Counted from the stretch's first letter, positions 17,462-27,121 are shown. The stretch is 64,000 bases of DNA from Ancylomarina sp963977525 (GCA_963977525.1 CAXBPC010000005.1:90911-154910); one strand, 5' to 3'. Notes: a model not told the origin generated them from the letters alone. A program made the numbers and translations.

Positions 17462-18718
17462 TCATCCAAAATCGTCAAAATCAACCATTTCGTCTGGTAC
17501 ACCTAAATCATACAGCATGCTTGTAACAGCTGAATTCATCATTGGAGGTCCACAAATGTAGAATTCGATATCTTCTGGCTCATCGTGATTTGCTAAATAG
17601 TTATCGTAGATCACCTTATGGATAAATCCAGTTGGTCCTTCCCAATTATCTTCAGGCTGTGGCTCAGAAAGAGCTAAGTGCCACTCGAAGTTAGGGAAAT
17701 CAGCTGCAATAGCATCAAACTGATCAGCGTAAAATACTTCTTTTAATGAACGAGCACCATACCAGAAAGTAGCCTTACGACCAGTTTTCGCAGTGTGGAA
17801 CAAGTGGAAGATATGTGAACGCATTGGAGCCATACCAGCACCACCACCAATAAACATCATCTCGTTATTGGTCTCTTTAATGAAGAACTCACCATAAGGA
17901 CCTGATATAGTCACCTTATCACCTGGCTTACGCGAGAAGATAAATGAAGAACAGATACCTGGGTTTACATTCATCCAGCCACCTTTTACACGATCGAATG
18001 GAGGCGTTGCAATACGAATATTAAGCATTACAATATTTCCTTCGGCAGGATGGTTAGCCATTGAGTAAGCACGGTAAGTAGGCTCAGGGTTTTTCATGTT
18101 AAGATCAAACATCTTAAACTGTTCCCATTCGCCACGATACTCTTCTTCAATATCCATATCCTTAAAATCAACATCGATTTTAGGAACATCAATTTGAATG
18201 TATCCTCCTGATTTGAAATCAAGAATTTCACCATCTGGCAATTTCACAACGAACTCCTTAATAAAGGTTGCTACGTTACCGTTTGAAACCACTTCACAAT
18301 CCCATTTCTGAATACCCAGAATTTCTTGAGGTATCGACATGCTCATGTCTTCTTTTACTTTTACCTGACAAGCTAAACGCCAATTGGTTTGCGCCTCTTT
18401 ACGAGTAAAGTAATCAACTTCAGTTGGAAGAATGCTACCTGCTCCGTCAAGAACTTGACATTTACACATTGCACATGTTCCACCACCACCACAAGCTGAT
18501 GGTAAGAAGATTTTTGCTGCACCTAAAGTGCCTAATAGGGTTTCACCTGGCTCTACAACCAATTGTTGATCGCCGCCATTGATATCAATCGTTACTTCTC
18601 CTGATGGAGTTAGTTTCTGCTTTGCAAATAAAAGTATAGAAACTAGAATCAGGGTTACAAGTAAGAAGACTAATATACTTATGGAAATAATTGTTCCCTG
18701 TGTAGTTAATAGTATCAT
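17462..18718 (-). CDS. nqrF: Na+-translocating NADH:quinone reductase subunit F
   Basis: Entry point for electrons: oxidises NADH via FAD and a 2Fe-2S cluster. One N-terminal membrane helix (about 9-31) is followed by a ferredoxin-like domain with cluster cysteines C76, C82, C85 and C117. A ferredoxin-reductase FAD/NADH domain follows, with RAYSMANHP (FAD), GGGAGMAPMRSH (pyridine nucleotide) and ICGPPMMNSAV near the end. At 418 residues it has normal NqrF length. It is last in the nqrABCDEF order and separated from nqrE by 112 bp, which contain a large inverted repeat. Confidence 0.97.
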   Translation of the reverse strand: MILLTTQGTIISISILVFLLVTLILVSILLFAKQKLTPSGEVTIDINGGDQQLVVEPGETLLGTLGAAKIFLPSACGGGGTCAMCKCQVLDGAGSILPTEVDYFTRKEAQTNWRLACQVKVKEDMSMSIPQEILGIQKWDCEVVSNGNVATFIKEFVVKLPDGEILDFKSGGYIQIDVPKIDVDFKDMDIEEEYRGEWEQFKMFDLNMKNPEPTYRAYSMANHPAEGNIVMLNIRIATPPFDRVKGGWMNVNPGICSSFIFSRKPGDKVTISGPYGEFFIKETNNEMMFIGGGAGMAPMRSHIFHLFHTAKTGRKATFWYGARSLKEVFYADQFDAIAADFPNFEWHLALSEPQPEDNWEGPTGFIHKVIYDNYLANHDEPEDIEFYICGPPMMNSAVTSMLYDLGVPDEMVDFDDFG

Positions 18719-18740
18719 CTCTATTCTAATTTAGAATTAT

Positions 18741-18794
18741 GAATTAAGAGTTATAAATTTTTGAATGCTACCATTCTTATAACTCTTGTAATTC
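18741..18794 (-). other. Inverted repeat between nqrE and nqrF
   Basis: GAATTAAGAGTTATAA (18741-18756) pairs with TTATAACTCTTGTAATTC (18777-18794). An inner GAATG/CATTC stem (18763-18767 / 18772-18776) continues it across a bulge. In the nqr mRNA this would be a long hairpin. There is no T-run, so it is not a plain terminator. Confidence 0.6.
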
Positions 18795-18830
18795 TTAATT
18801 CATCATTTATAATTCTTAATTAACTTGAAC

Positions 18831-19448
18831 TTAGAGTTTGATACCCATGAAGCTCATAAAAGCAATTCCCATTAATCCTGTTACAATAAATGTAATTCCT
18901 AATCCTCGCAATGGAGCTGGAACGTTTGAGTAACGAATTTTTTCGCGAATTGCCGCAAGACCTACAATGGCAAGCAACCAACCAATACCTGATCCGAGAC
19001 CAAATGAAGTGGCTTCTGCAAGTGTAGGATAATCTCTTTCCTGTATGAAAAGTGATCCACCTAAAATTGCACAGTTCACAGCAATTAAAGGAAGGAAAAT
19101 ACCCAATGAAGAATAAAGTGCCGGAGCAAATTTCTCAACAACCATTTCAACCAACTGCACCATAGAAGCAATTACTGCAATAAACATGATGAAACTTAAG
19201 AAACTTAAGTCAACATCAGCCATTGAAGAATCTAGCCATACGAGAGCACCTTCAGCCAAAATGTATTTGTTTAGCAAGTAGTTCATAGGAACTGTAATTC
19301 CTAATACGAAAATTACAGCTATACCTAGTCCCATAGAAGTTTTTACAGTTTTAGAAACTGCAAGGTAAGAACACATTCCAAGGAAGAACGCGAACACCAT
19401 GTTGTCGATAAAAATCGCCTTGATAAATATATTAATCAGATTTTCCAT
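18831..19448 (-). CDS. nqrE: Na+-translocating NADH:quinone reductase subunit E
   Basis: Integral membrane subunit (205 aa, six helices) homologous to NqrD and RnfA. It shows the family marker AIFIDNMVFAFFLGMCSYLAVSK near the N-terminus (C26 in the first half) and the second-half marker AVNCAILGGSLFIQERDY with C120. These symmetry-related cysteines ligate the intramembrane Fe centre shared with NqrD. It lies directly after nqrD (20-bp gap). Confidence 0.97.
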   Translation of the reverse strand: MENLINIFIKAIFIDNMVFAFFLGMCSYLAVSKTVKTSMGLGIAVIFVLGITVPMNYLLNKYILAEGALVWLDSSMADVDLSFLSFIMFIAVIASMVQLVEMVVEKFAPALYSSLGIFLPLIAVNCAILGGSLFIQERDYPTLAEATSFGLGSGIGWLLAIVGLAAIREKIRYSNVPAPLRGLGITFIVTGLMGIAFMSFMGIKL

Positions 19449-19468
19449 GTTTCGATTTTTCTTTAAAA

Positions 19469-20110
19469 TTATGACTCAATCAATGACTTATCACGAGATC
19501 TTTGCACCCAAATGATAATACCTACTGTAATTAAAGCCATTGGTGGAAGGATCATCATACCATTGTTTTGGTATCCCATATCGTAAAATGCTTGAGGAAT
19601 TACTTTGAAACCATAAAGGGTTCCAGATCCTAATAATTCACGGAAGAAAGCTACAATTATCAGAATAATACCGTATCCGGCTGCATTACCAATACCATCT
19701 AGAAAAGCTGGCCAAGGTTTGTTACCAAGAGCAAATGCTTCTAGTCGACCCATAATAATACAGTTGGTGATAATAAGACCAACGAAAACTGAAAGTTGTT
19801 TACTTACATCGTAAGCAAAAGCTTTTAGAATTTGGTCTACAAGAATTACCAATGCTGCAACAATTACAAGTTGAACAATGATACGAATTCGTGAAGGAAT
19901 AGTATTTCTAAGTAGTGAAACTATAACATTGGCAAGTGCCAATACAGCCATAACTGAAATCGACATTACCACTGCTGGCTCTACCTTTGCAGTTATCGCT
20001 AAGGCCGAACAGATACCCAATACCTGAATGGTAATCGGGTTATCGCTTCCCAACGGATTGGTCAGCAATTTTCGATTCTTAGCTGAGAATAATGGTTCTT
20101 TATTGCTCAT
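19469..20110 (-). CDS. nqrD: Na+-translocating NADH:quinone reductase subunit D
   Basis: Integral membrane subunit (213 aa) pairing with NqrE. It has a short polar N-terminus and the LGICSALAIT segment, with its Fe-ligand cysteine near residue 33. The mirror segment GLIITNCIIMGRLEAFA carries the second cysteine near 116. Six helices are predicted, as expected. Only 7 bp separate it from nqrC, so it is tightly operonic. Confidence 0.97.
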   Translation of the reverse strand: MSNKEPLFSAKNRKLLTNPLGSDNPITIQVLGICSALAITAKVEPAVVMSISVMAVLALANVIVSLLRNTIPSRIRIIVQLVIVAALVILVDQILKAFAYDVSKQLSVFVGLIITNCIIMGRLEAFALGNKPWPAFLDGIGNAAGYGIILIIVAFFRELLGSGTLYGFKVIPQAFYDMGYQNNGMMILPPMALITVGIIIWVQRSRDKSLIES

Positions 20111-20117
20111 CTTTATC

Positions 20118-20822
20118 TTATTTTGAAGATTTTAAAAACTTTTCATAACTGCTAAGGTTATCTTGAAGCATAGCTTCTAAACCTTTTGAAGTAACAGTAC
20201 CACCAGACACAGCATCAAATGCATGTGGGTTATTTGAGGCAGTTCCTTTTACCAATTTGAGTGAAGTAAACATACCAGCTTGATTAAAAATCTGTTTGCC
20301 AGTGAAAGGAGCAAGGAAATCTGCATTTGAAATTTCAGCACCTAAACCTGGTGTTTCACCTTGATGGTCGAACGTAGCACCAAAGATGGTTTTACGATCA
20401 GACTCCATAGAGATGAATCCCCAAATAGGACCCCACATACCTTTACCTCTAACAGGAATAATTAATTTTTCGCCAATACCTTCTTTGTTGAAAACAAAAA
20501 CAGGAAGATTTCTTTCTGAAAGATCTTTCTTATTTTCTCTTTTCAAATTAACTTTAAAAGTTTTGGTTTTATCATTTGATCTCACTTCGCCTTCTGAATC
20601 TACGATGATTGCTTTTACAATGTACTTGTCGTAAAGTTCAACCGCATTGGCAGGAGTCGAAGCAACATTCACAGCCTTAAGAATGTTTTGCTTTTTCTCA
20701 ATTTCTTTATTCATGTTTTGACGCTCTTTCAATGACAATGATGTGAAAGAAAGTACAGCCGCAACCACAACTACCATAATGGCAGCATAAAGAAATGTAT
20801 ATGTATTGCTTTGAGTATTCAT
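20118..20822 (-). CDS. nqrC: Na+-translocating NADH:quinone reductase subunit C
   Basis: Periplasm-facing FMN-carrying subunit. One N-terminal membrane helix (about 8-29) is followed by an FMN-binding domain. The flavinylation site reads SGGTVTS with the acceptor threonine at residue 209. The usual form is SGAT, so the alanine is replaced by glycine, which leaves the acceptor intact. The length of 234 residues is slightly below the roughly 255 of Vibrio NqrC. ApbE encoded downstream should attach the FMN. Confidence 0.96.
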   Translation of the reverse strand: MNTQSNTYTFLYAAIMVVVVAAVLSFTSLSLKERQNMNKEIEKKQNILKAVNVASTPANAVELYDKYIVKAIIVDSEGEVRSNDKTKTFKVNLKRENKKDLSERNLPVFVFNKEGIGEKLIIPVRGKGMWGPIWGFISMESDRKTIFGATFDHQGETPGLGAEISNADFLAPFTGKQIFNQAGMFTSLKLVKGTASNNPHAFDAVSGGTVTSKGLEAMLQDNLSSYEKFLKSSK

Positions 20823-20841
20823 TTTCTAAACGTTTTATTAA

Positions 20842-22026
20842 TTAAGCATTAACCTTAATACGTTTCAATCTTCTCTTAACGTTACCTTGAATCACATAAT
20901 GATCGATAAGTGGAGCAAAGGTGTTCATCAATAGAATTGCTAGCATCATAGCTTCTGGGAAACCTGCGTTCATTACACGAATTAATACAGCTAGGAAACC
21001 GATAAGGAAACCATAGATGATTTTACCGCGAGCAGTTTGTGCTGCAGACACAGGATCAGTTGCCATAAACACAGCACCAAAAGCAAAACCACCCATAATA
21101 AGGTGTTGCCATGCTGGAATCAACTCCATATAAGCATTAGCACCTACAAGGTTGAAAATAGCACCCATTGTGTAACCTCCAACAAATACCGAAGCCATAA
21201 TCTTCCAGTTACCAATTCCTGAAGCAATTAGAATAACAGCTCCAATTAGAATTGCGATAGTTGACGTTTCTCCAATAGACCCTGGGATTAAACCAACAAA
21301 TTGATTCCACACGTCAGAAAGGTGTTCTGTGTAGATTGAAGTTGCAGCTTCGCCAGTTGCATCAACAAGTGACGCAGCGTGTGCTAAAGGTGTAGCTCCT
21401 GAGAAGCTATCAGCCTTATCAGCAATCCAAACAATATCACCTGACATTTTTGATGGATATGCGAAGAAGAAAAAGGCACGAGCTACAAGAGCTGGATTCC
21501 AAATGTTCATTCCAGTTCCACCAAATACCTCTTTACCAATAACTACAGCAAAAGCAGTAGATACAGCAACCATCCAAAGTGGTGCTCCAACTGGCATAAT
21601 AAGAGGAATAAGCATACCTGAAACAAGGAAGCCTTCGTTTACTTGGTGACCACGCATTTGTGCAAAGGCAAATTCAATACCCAAACCAACCACGTATGAA
21701 ACAACGATAATAGGTAGGATTTCGATTAGACCATAAATGCAAATATCTAAAAATTCAGTATTTGCAAGTTCTCCAAGTGAAAGGAAATGCTGGTAACCTG
21801 TGTTATATATTCCAAACATTAAAGCTGGAATCAAAGCTAATACAACAACCGACATAGTACGCTTCAAATCGATAGCATCTTTAATGTGGGTACCACTGTG
21901 TGAAGTTATATTAGGGACGTATAGGAAAGTCTCAAAAGCCTCAAATGAGGACTGCAACTTTGCAAACTTCCCACCCTTTTGAAATAAGGGTTTCTTTTTA
22001 TCAAGAAATTTTCTTAGTGCTTTCAT
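20842..22026 (-). CDS. nqrB: Na+-translocating NADH:quinone reductase subunit B
   Basis: Largest membrane subunit (394 aa), carrying covalent FMN and riboflavin and forming much of the Na+ path. The cytoplasmic N-terminal arm runs to about residue 55, followed by about ten helices. The flavinylation motif SGATPLA has the acceptor at T212. GGTGMNIWNPALVARAFFFFAYP just before it is typical of NqrB. It begins 24 bp after nqrA. Confidence 0.97.
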   Translation of the reverse strand: MKALRKFLDKKKPLFQKGGKFAKLQSSFEAFETFLYVPNITSHSGTHIKDAIDLKRTMSVVVLALIPALMFGIYNTGYQHFLSLGELANTEFLDICIYGLIEILPIIVVSYVVGLGIEFAFAQMRGHQVNEGFLVSGMLIPLIMPVGAPLWMVAVSTAFAVVIGKEVFGGTGMNIWNPALVARAFFFFAYPSKMSGDIVWIADKADSFSGATPLAHAASLVDATGEAATSIYTEHLSDVWNQFVGLIPGSIGETSTIAILIGAVILIASGIGNWKIMASVFVGGYTMGAIFNLVGANAYMELIPAWQHLIMGGFAFGAVFMATDPVSAAQTARGKIIYGFLIGFLAVLIRVMNAGFPEAMMLAILLMNTFAPLIDHYVIQGNVKRRLKRIKVNA

Positions 22027-22050
22027 TATAAATAGTTTTCCGTTTTATTC

Positions 22051-23406
22051 TTAGCTCATTTCTTTAACCATCAGATCAATTCCCTGACGAACTAAGTCTT
22101 GTACATTAATTTTAGAAGTACAAACAAATTCGCACAAAGCAAGATCCTCAGGAGCTACTTCGTAGATACCCAATTGTTCCATTTGGTCGATATCTTCAAC
22201 CATAATAGACTTGATCAATTGTAACGGAAGTACATCCATTGGTAATACTTTATCGTATTCTCCAGTCATTACGAAAGCACGGTGCTCACCATGAAGGTTT
22301 GCATCTAAGCGGTATTCTTTATTTGGAGTTATCCAAGAGAAGAATGATTTCGACATAGAGAATTTCTTTAAGCCAGGAAGTGCCCATCCTAAGAATTCAT
22401 ACTCGTCACCTTCAGGAATAACAGTGATTTGAGAATCGTAGAATCCAAGGAAACCATCTTCAGGAATTTGAGTCCCTGTAAGAACGTTACCAGAAATAAC
22501 ACGAATCTTATCGTCATCTTTAAGCTGAGCTTTAAGAATGTTACGAACAGAACTTCCTAATAATGTAGTGTAGTAGGAAGGATTCTTAATTTCTGAACCA
22601 GTTAGAGCAATCTTACGACTTACATCGTAAATTCCGTTTTGGAATAGTCTACCAATGAAAAGAATTTCTTGTGGACGAATAACCCAAACAACATCACCCT
22701 TATTAATAGGATCAAGTTTGTGGATTTGTACACCTACATTACCAGCTGGGTGAACACCTGCAAATTTGTTGATAACAACATTCTTCGCTTCAGTGAAAAC
22801 CTTAGACTGTGTTTTTTTAGCATCGATGTTCAAATGAACTTTTCCATCGGTAAGTTTTGCTAAAGCATCAAGACCAATTTGGAAAGCCTCAGCTTCACCT
22901 TCAACTAAATAATCGAAATCGGCAGCTAGAGGCGCAGAATCGAAAGCAGAAATGTGAATTGCTTTTGGCGCATCAGCAGGATTTGCAATAACGTCGTAAG
23001 GACGCTGACGAAGGAAAGCCCATAAACCTGATTTTAATAATTCCTCTTTAACTTCCTCGCGAGATAAGTCAGTAGGATTAGCTTTTTTGAATTCCTCGTA
23101 TTGCAATTCGTTGTCAGCCTGAATAATGACTTCAAGAATTTTTCTTCTTTCGCCACGATTCACGGCAACAACCTTACCACTAACTGGAGATGTAAAATTA
23201 ACTTCAGGGCGATACTTGTCGAAGAACAAAGCAGAACCTGCTTTTACTTCAGTATCAACCTTTACTTTTAATTTTGGTGTAAGTCCAGGGAAATCGGTAG
23301 GTTTAATTGCAAATGTCTCAGAACGATCAGCCTTTTCAAGTACTTTTTCAGCCTTTCCTATCAGCTTAATATCTAAGCCTTTTTTGATCTTTTTAACTTC
23401 AGACAT
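22051..23406 (-). CDS. nqrA: Na+-translocating NADH:quinone reductase subunit A
   Basis: First gene of the operon. It encodes the soluble cytoplasmic subunit associated with quinone binding. No membrane helices are present. The N-terminus has the NqrA opening (KIKKGLDIKLIGKAE), then a barrel-sandwich segment (VxAGSALFFDK) and FTSPVSGKVVAVNRGERR. The C-terminal part carries ALCEFVCTSKINVQDLVRQGID, where the cysteines are a recurrent feature. Length is 451 residues, normal for the family. Confidence 0.97.
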   Translation of the reverse strand: MSEVKKIKKGLDIKLIGKAEKVLEKADRSETFAIKPTDFPGLTPKLKVKVDTEVKAGSALFFDKYRPEVNFTSPVSGKVVAVNRGERRKILEVIIQADNELQYEEFKKANPTDLSREEVKEELLKSGLWAFLRQRPYDVIANPADAPKAIHISAFDSAPLAADFDYLVEGEAEAFQIGLDALAKLTDGKVHLNIDAKKTQSKVFTEAKNVVINKFAGVHPAGNVGVQIHKLDPINKGDVVWVIRPQEILFIGRLFQNGIYDVSRKIALTGSEIKNPSYYTTLLGSSVRNILKAQLKDDDKIRVISGNVLTGTQIPEDGFLGFYDSQITVIPEGDEYEFLGWALPGLKKFSMSKSFFSWITPNKEYRLDANLHGEHRAFVMTGEYDKVLPMDVLPLQLIKSIMVEDIDQMEQLGIYEVAPEDLALCEFVCTSKINVQDLVRQGIDLMVKEMS

Positions 23407-23537
23407 GTTAAACTATTTGATATGATTAATTTGTTTCGAAATTAACTAATCCAAGATCGTTTCTATCATGAGAATGGTATCTTAATGCTGTTTTAGAACT
23501 TATAGAAGCCAGATAGATTGTCTTGGAAAATCGAAAA

Positions 23538-23545
23538 CAAAGATA
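23538..23545 (-). promoter_or_regulatory. Candidate -7 box of the nqr operon promoter
   Basis: The minus strand reads TATCTTTG, a full match to TAnnTTTG, about 132 bp before the nqrA start. No clear TTTG -33 box is seen at the expected distance, so support is partial. Confidence 0.4.
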
Positions 23546-23609
23546 TAAAGCAATTTTATATATTTGTAGTAATTCTTACAATTTATAAACATCACATATA
23601 GATATTCAA

Positions 23610-24899
23610 ATGTATAAGTTCCTCTTTGGCGGTTTTTTTATTCCATATCTCTGTATCTCTTATTGCTTAAGCGCTTTTGGTTCAGATGAGTTGGGAGTTT
23701 ATAAGAATGAAATAAAAAAAAATAGTGTATATACTGTTCAGTGTTTCCCTGTGGGCTGGGAGTTATCGCCAGCGATCATTGAATTGAATAGTCAAAATCA
23801 ACTTCAATTTTCATTCGATGAAATTGGAAAAGATATTCAGGATTACTCTTATCGATTAATTCATTGCGATGCTGATTGGAAATCCTCAGAATTAAGTGAG
23901 TTTGATTTTTTGGATGGGTTTTCTGAAAATCAGATTCAAGATTATGAGTTTTCATTTAATACGAATGTTGACTATGTGCACTATTCGCTTAAGTTACCAA
24001 ATGAGGATGTGAAGTTGAAGCTCTCGGGAAATTATGTATTAGAATTGTACCAAGACTTCGATATTGAGAATGTTGTTTTACGTCAACGATTTATGGTTTT
24101 AGATTCAAATGTGGAGCTTAAAGGCAAAATAAAGCATCCTATTAGTATGGATCTTAGGAAGACTCATCAAGAAGTCATGTTTAGTATTCTACATCCTAGT
24201 TTCTTGATTGATAATCCACAATCTGATCTTACAGTTATTCTAAGGCAGAATGATAGGTCTGATGGAAGTCAAATGAAAGTAAAGCCTATTTTTATTCGTA
24301 AAGATGAGCTTGTGTTCGATAACAATCGGGAGTATGTGTTTCCTGGTAATAATGAATTTCATTATTTTGATTTGAAGAGCTTTCGATATCAGTCCATTTA
24401 CATTCGTTCGGTTGAAAATGTAGAAGAAGAAACTGTGGTGACATTAAGTCCGGGTAAGATTAGACAATTTGCACCTTATATATATAGAAGGGATAATAAT
24501 GGTATTTCTGTTGTTTCTGTTGATGAGAGAAAAGTGCCAACTACTGAAGCTGATTATGCACACATTGTTTTCACGCTTCCTTTTGATAATGAATTGAAGC
24601 ATGGAGAGATGTATGTTTATGGTGCTTTTAATAATTGGGAGTGTAATGAGAATAATCGTATGGAGTATAATCATGAGTTAGGTGTGTATCAGAAAAGTAT
24701 TTATCTGAAACAAGGTTATTATAATTACGTGTATGCTTTGCTAGAGAATGGAAAGGATTCTCCAGACATTAACTATATTGAGGGGAGTCATTGGCAAACA
24801 GAAAATAATTATACCATCTATGTTTATTATCATGATATTGAGAAAAATTACGATCGTCTAATAGGCTTTAAAACTTTGAATTCTACAAAGAATTTTTAA
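23610..24899 (+). CDS. Type IX secretion system plug-domain protein (DUF5103 type)
   Basis: Secreted protein (429 aa) with a signal peptide ending near residue 22. The N-terminal half has the marker region VQCFPVGWELSPAIIEL and YRLIHCDADWKSS, with GFSENQIQDYEFSFNT following; this is the pattern of DUF5103 proteins. Related proteins have been described as plugs of the SprA translocon pore. The C-terminal half is beta-rich, with MYVYGAFNNWE resembling early-set or CBM-like folds. It is transcribed away from nqrA and has no operon partner. The family assignment is from memory of sequence pattern. Confidence 0.82.
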   Translation: MYKFLFGGFFIPYLCISYCLSAFGSDELGVYKNEIKKNSVYTVQCFPVGWELSPAIIELNSQNQLQFSFDEIGKDIQDYSYRLIHCDADWKSSELSEFDFLDGFSENQIQDYEFSFNTNVDYVHYSLKLPNEDVKLKLSGNYVLELYQDFDIENVVLRQRFMVLDSNVELKGKIKHPISMDLRKTHQEVMFSILHPSFLIDNPQSDLTVILRQNDRSDGSQMKVKPIFIRKDELVFDNNREYVFPGNNEFHYFDLKSFRYQSIYIRSVENVEEETVVTLSPGKIRQFAPYIYRRDNNGISVVSVDERKVPTTEADYAHIVFTLPFDNELKHGEMYVYGAFNNWECNENNRMEYNHELGVYQKSIYLKQGYYNYVYALLENGKDSPDINYIEGSHWQTENNYTIYVYYHDIEKNYDRLIGFKTLNSTKNF

Positions 24900-24990
24900 T
24901 TGTTTTTTTTATGTGATAAAAAGCTTCCCTGTATTCGTTCTAAATTTGATAAAATCATAATAATAAGAAGTGTAGCTTATGAATTATTAC

Positions 24991-24998
24991 TAATTTTG
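24991..24998 (+). promoter_or_regulatory. Candidate -7 box for the Lrp/AsnC gene
   Basis: TAATTTTG matches TAnnTTTG, about 60 bp before the start at 25061. No good -33 TTTG is visible. Confidence 0.3.
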
Positions 24999-25060
24999 TA
25001 TTTAAAGTAATAGATTGTAATCAAGAGCTAATATTGTTTGCCTTAGCTTAAGCTATAAAA

Positions 25061-25525
25061 ATGAATAGAATGAAGTTTCAAATCGATGATGTTGATCAGA
25101 AGATATTGTCTTATCTGATAAAAAATGCGCGTATTCCTTTTCTAGAAATTGCTAGAGAATGTGGTATTTCTGGTGCTGCTATCCACCAAAGAGTAAAAAA
25201 GCTTGAGGATGCTGGAGTTATCGATGGGTCAAGATTTATCGTGAAACCACGAGCTTTGGGTTATGAGGTTTGTGCATATGTTGGGATTTTTCTAGATCAT
25301 GCTCATCAATATAAGCAAGTTGTTGGTAGAATTGAGGCTATTCCAGAGATTATTGAATGTCACTTTACGACTGGAAACTTTACTTTTTTAGTGAAAATGC
25401 TTTGTCGAGATAACCAGCACCTTATGGATGTTTTGATTAATACACTTCAAAATGTGCCTGGAGTTTCTAAAACAGAAACCTTTATTTCTTTAGATCAGCT
25501 TATTGATAGAGAAGTGTTGTTGTAA
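25061..25525 (+). CDS. Lrp/AsnC-family transcriptional regulator
   Basis: A 154-residue DNA-binding protein. The N-terminal winged helix-turn-helix (about 8-60) contains DQKILSYLIKNARIPFLEIA and the recognition segment SGAAIHQRVKKLEDAGVI. The C-terminal ligand-binding RAM domain (about 70-150) has IPEIIECHFTTGNFTFLVKM. Such proteins respond to amino acids or related metabolites. A second ATG at 25070 is possible. It is monocistronic, with a terminator 30 bp downstream. No target is evident, though it precedes a peptidase gene. Confidence 0.93.
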   Translation: MNRMKFQIDDVDQKILSYLIKNARIPFLEIARECGISGAAIHQRVKKLEDAGVIDGSRFIVKPRALGYEVCAYVGIFLDHAHQYKQVVGRIEAIPEIIECHFTTGNFTFLVKMLCRDNQHLMDVLINTLQNVPGVSKTETFISLDQLIDREVLL

Positions 25526-25556
25526 AAAGAGTCTTAGGTTATAGAAAATAAAAATG

Positions 25557-25588
25557 AAAAGACTTTCTCAAAGAGAAAGTCTTTTTTT
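25557..25588 (+). terminator. Terminator of the Lrp/AsnC gene
   Basis: AAAAGACTTTCTC and GAGAAAGTCTTTT pair over 13 bp with a 3-base loop. The T-run continues to 25588. Confidence 0.88.
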
Positions 25589-25732
25589 ATGCTTCCTATT
25601 AAGCTTTTTTAATAAGGAATATTCCAAGTTAATTTTTATCTTTCGTCTGTTTTGACAGAAAGGCATTTTGTTGAATGTTGAGATGTAGAAGCTGTTAGAA
25701 CTTTTAATTATTATATCCTAAAACAACATATC

Positions 25733-27121
25733 ATGTTTTCAAAAGACGTTTATATTAACAGACGCGAAAAATTGCGTCATTCCATGAAAGATGGAATTGC
25801 ATTATTTCTTGGCAACCCTGATGCGCCAATGAATTGCCCTCACAATATTTATCACTATCGTCAGGATAGTAATTTCTTGTATTTTTTCGGTTTAGATCAT
25901 CCTGGATTTGCTGGTGTTTGCGATATCGATAATAATAAGGATTACATTTTTGGAAATGATGTTGATATCGATGATATTATTTGGATGGGACCACAGCCAT
26001 CTGTAAAAGATCAATCGGTTCAGGTTGGTATTGAAGCAACAGCTCCGTTTTCAGATTTGAATAAGTTTATTGCTGATGCAATGGCGGCAGGCCGTAAAAT
26101 TCACTTTTTGCCTGTATATCGTGCTGAAAATAAAATATTACTAGAAGAATTAGTAGGTGTTAAGCCAGCTGATATAAGAGCAAATATTTCAGAAGAGTTC
26201 ATTAAAGCAATTGTTGCTTTGCGTGAAATTAAGGAGCCTTGTGAAATTGTAGAGCTTGAAAGAGCTGCTGAAACAGGTTACAGAATGCATGTTGAAGCTA
26301 TGAAAATGGCTCAGGATGGTATTTATGAAAGAGAAGTTGCTGGTGAGGTAGAGGCTATCAGTCTTCGTGCTGGTGGAATGCTTTCTTTCCCTGCTATTGT
26401 TTCAAAACGTGGAGAAACGCTTCATAATCATGAGCATGGTAATTTGCTTAAAAAAGGTGATTTGTTACTAGTAGATTGTGGTGCTGAGACTGATACGCAT
26501 TATGCTTCTGATAATACACGTACTATTCCAGTAGGAGGTAAGTTTACTCAAAAACAAAGAGAAATTTATGAGATTGTTTTAGCAGCGATTGACAAAGGGA
26601 ATGATTTGGTTCGTCCAGGTGTTGATTATCGTTCGATCCATTTAGAAGTTTGTAAAGTTCTTGCTACGGGTTTAATTAAAGTTGGTTTAATGAAAGGTGA
26701 TGCTGATGCGGCGGTTGCAGCTGGTGCTCATACTTTATTTATGCCTCACGGATTAGGACATATGATGGGATTGGATGTTCATGATATGGAAGATCTTGGA
26801 GAAGACTACGTAGGATATGATGATAAGATTAAGCGCGCTACTCAATTTGGAACTGCATACCTAAGACTAGGTAAGGAGTTAAAGCCAGGTTTTGTAATTA
26901 CTAATGAACCAGGTATCTATTTCATTCCTTCTTTGATCGATAAATTCCAGAATGAAAAACAATTTCTAGATTACATCAACTACGATAAGGTAAATGAGTA
27001 TCGTGATTTTGGTGGAATTCGTCTTGAGGATGATTTATTGGTTACTAAAACTGGTTGTCAGTTAATTGGGAAGCGAATTCCTATTACTGTTGAAGAGGTT
27101 GAAAATACTGTGCTTTCGTAA
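25733..27121 (+). CDS. pepP: Xaa-Pro aminopeptidase (M24B metallopeptidase)
   Basis: Removes N-terminal residues preceding proline. The aminopeptidase-P N-terminal domain (about 5-135) is followed by the pita-bread catalytic domain. Metal ligands are visible: aspartates in LVDCGAETDTHYASDNTRT, the histidine in HGLGHMMGLDVHD, and glutamates in NEPGIYF and GGIRLEDDLLVT. Length is 462 residues, as usual for PepP. No signal peptide is present, so it is cytoplasmic. It stands alone with a strong terminator. Confidence 0.95.
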   Translation: MFSKDVYINRREKLRHSMKDGIALFLGNPDAPMNCPHNIYHYRQDSNFLYFFGLDHPGFAGVCDIDNNKDYIFGNDVDIDDIIWMGPQPSVKDQSVQVGIEATAPFSDLNKFIADAMAAGRKIHFLPVYRAENKILLEELVGVKPADIRANISEEFIKAIVALREIKEPCEIVELERAAETGYRMHVEAMKMAQDGIYEREVAGEVEAISLRAGGMLSFPAIVSKRGETLHNHEHGNLLKKGDLLLVDCGAETDTHYASDNTRTIPVGGKFTQKQREIYEIVLAAIDKGNDLVRPGVDYRSIHLEVCKVLATGLIKVGLMKGDADAAVAAGAHTLFMPHGLGHMMGLDVHDMEDLGEDYVGYDDKIKRATQFGTAYLRLGKELKPGFVITNEPGIYFIPSLIDKFQNEKQFLDYINYDKVNEYRDFGGIRLEDDLLVTKTGCQLIGKRIPITVEEVENTVLS

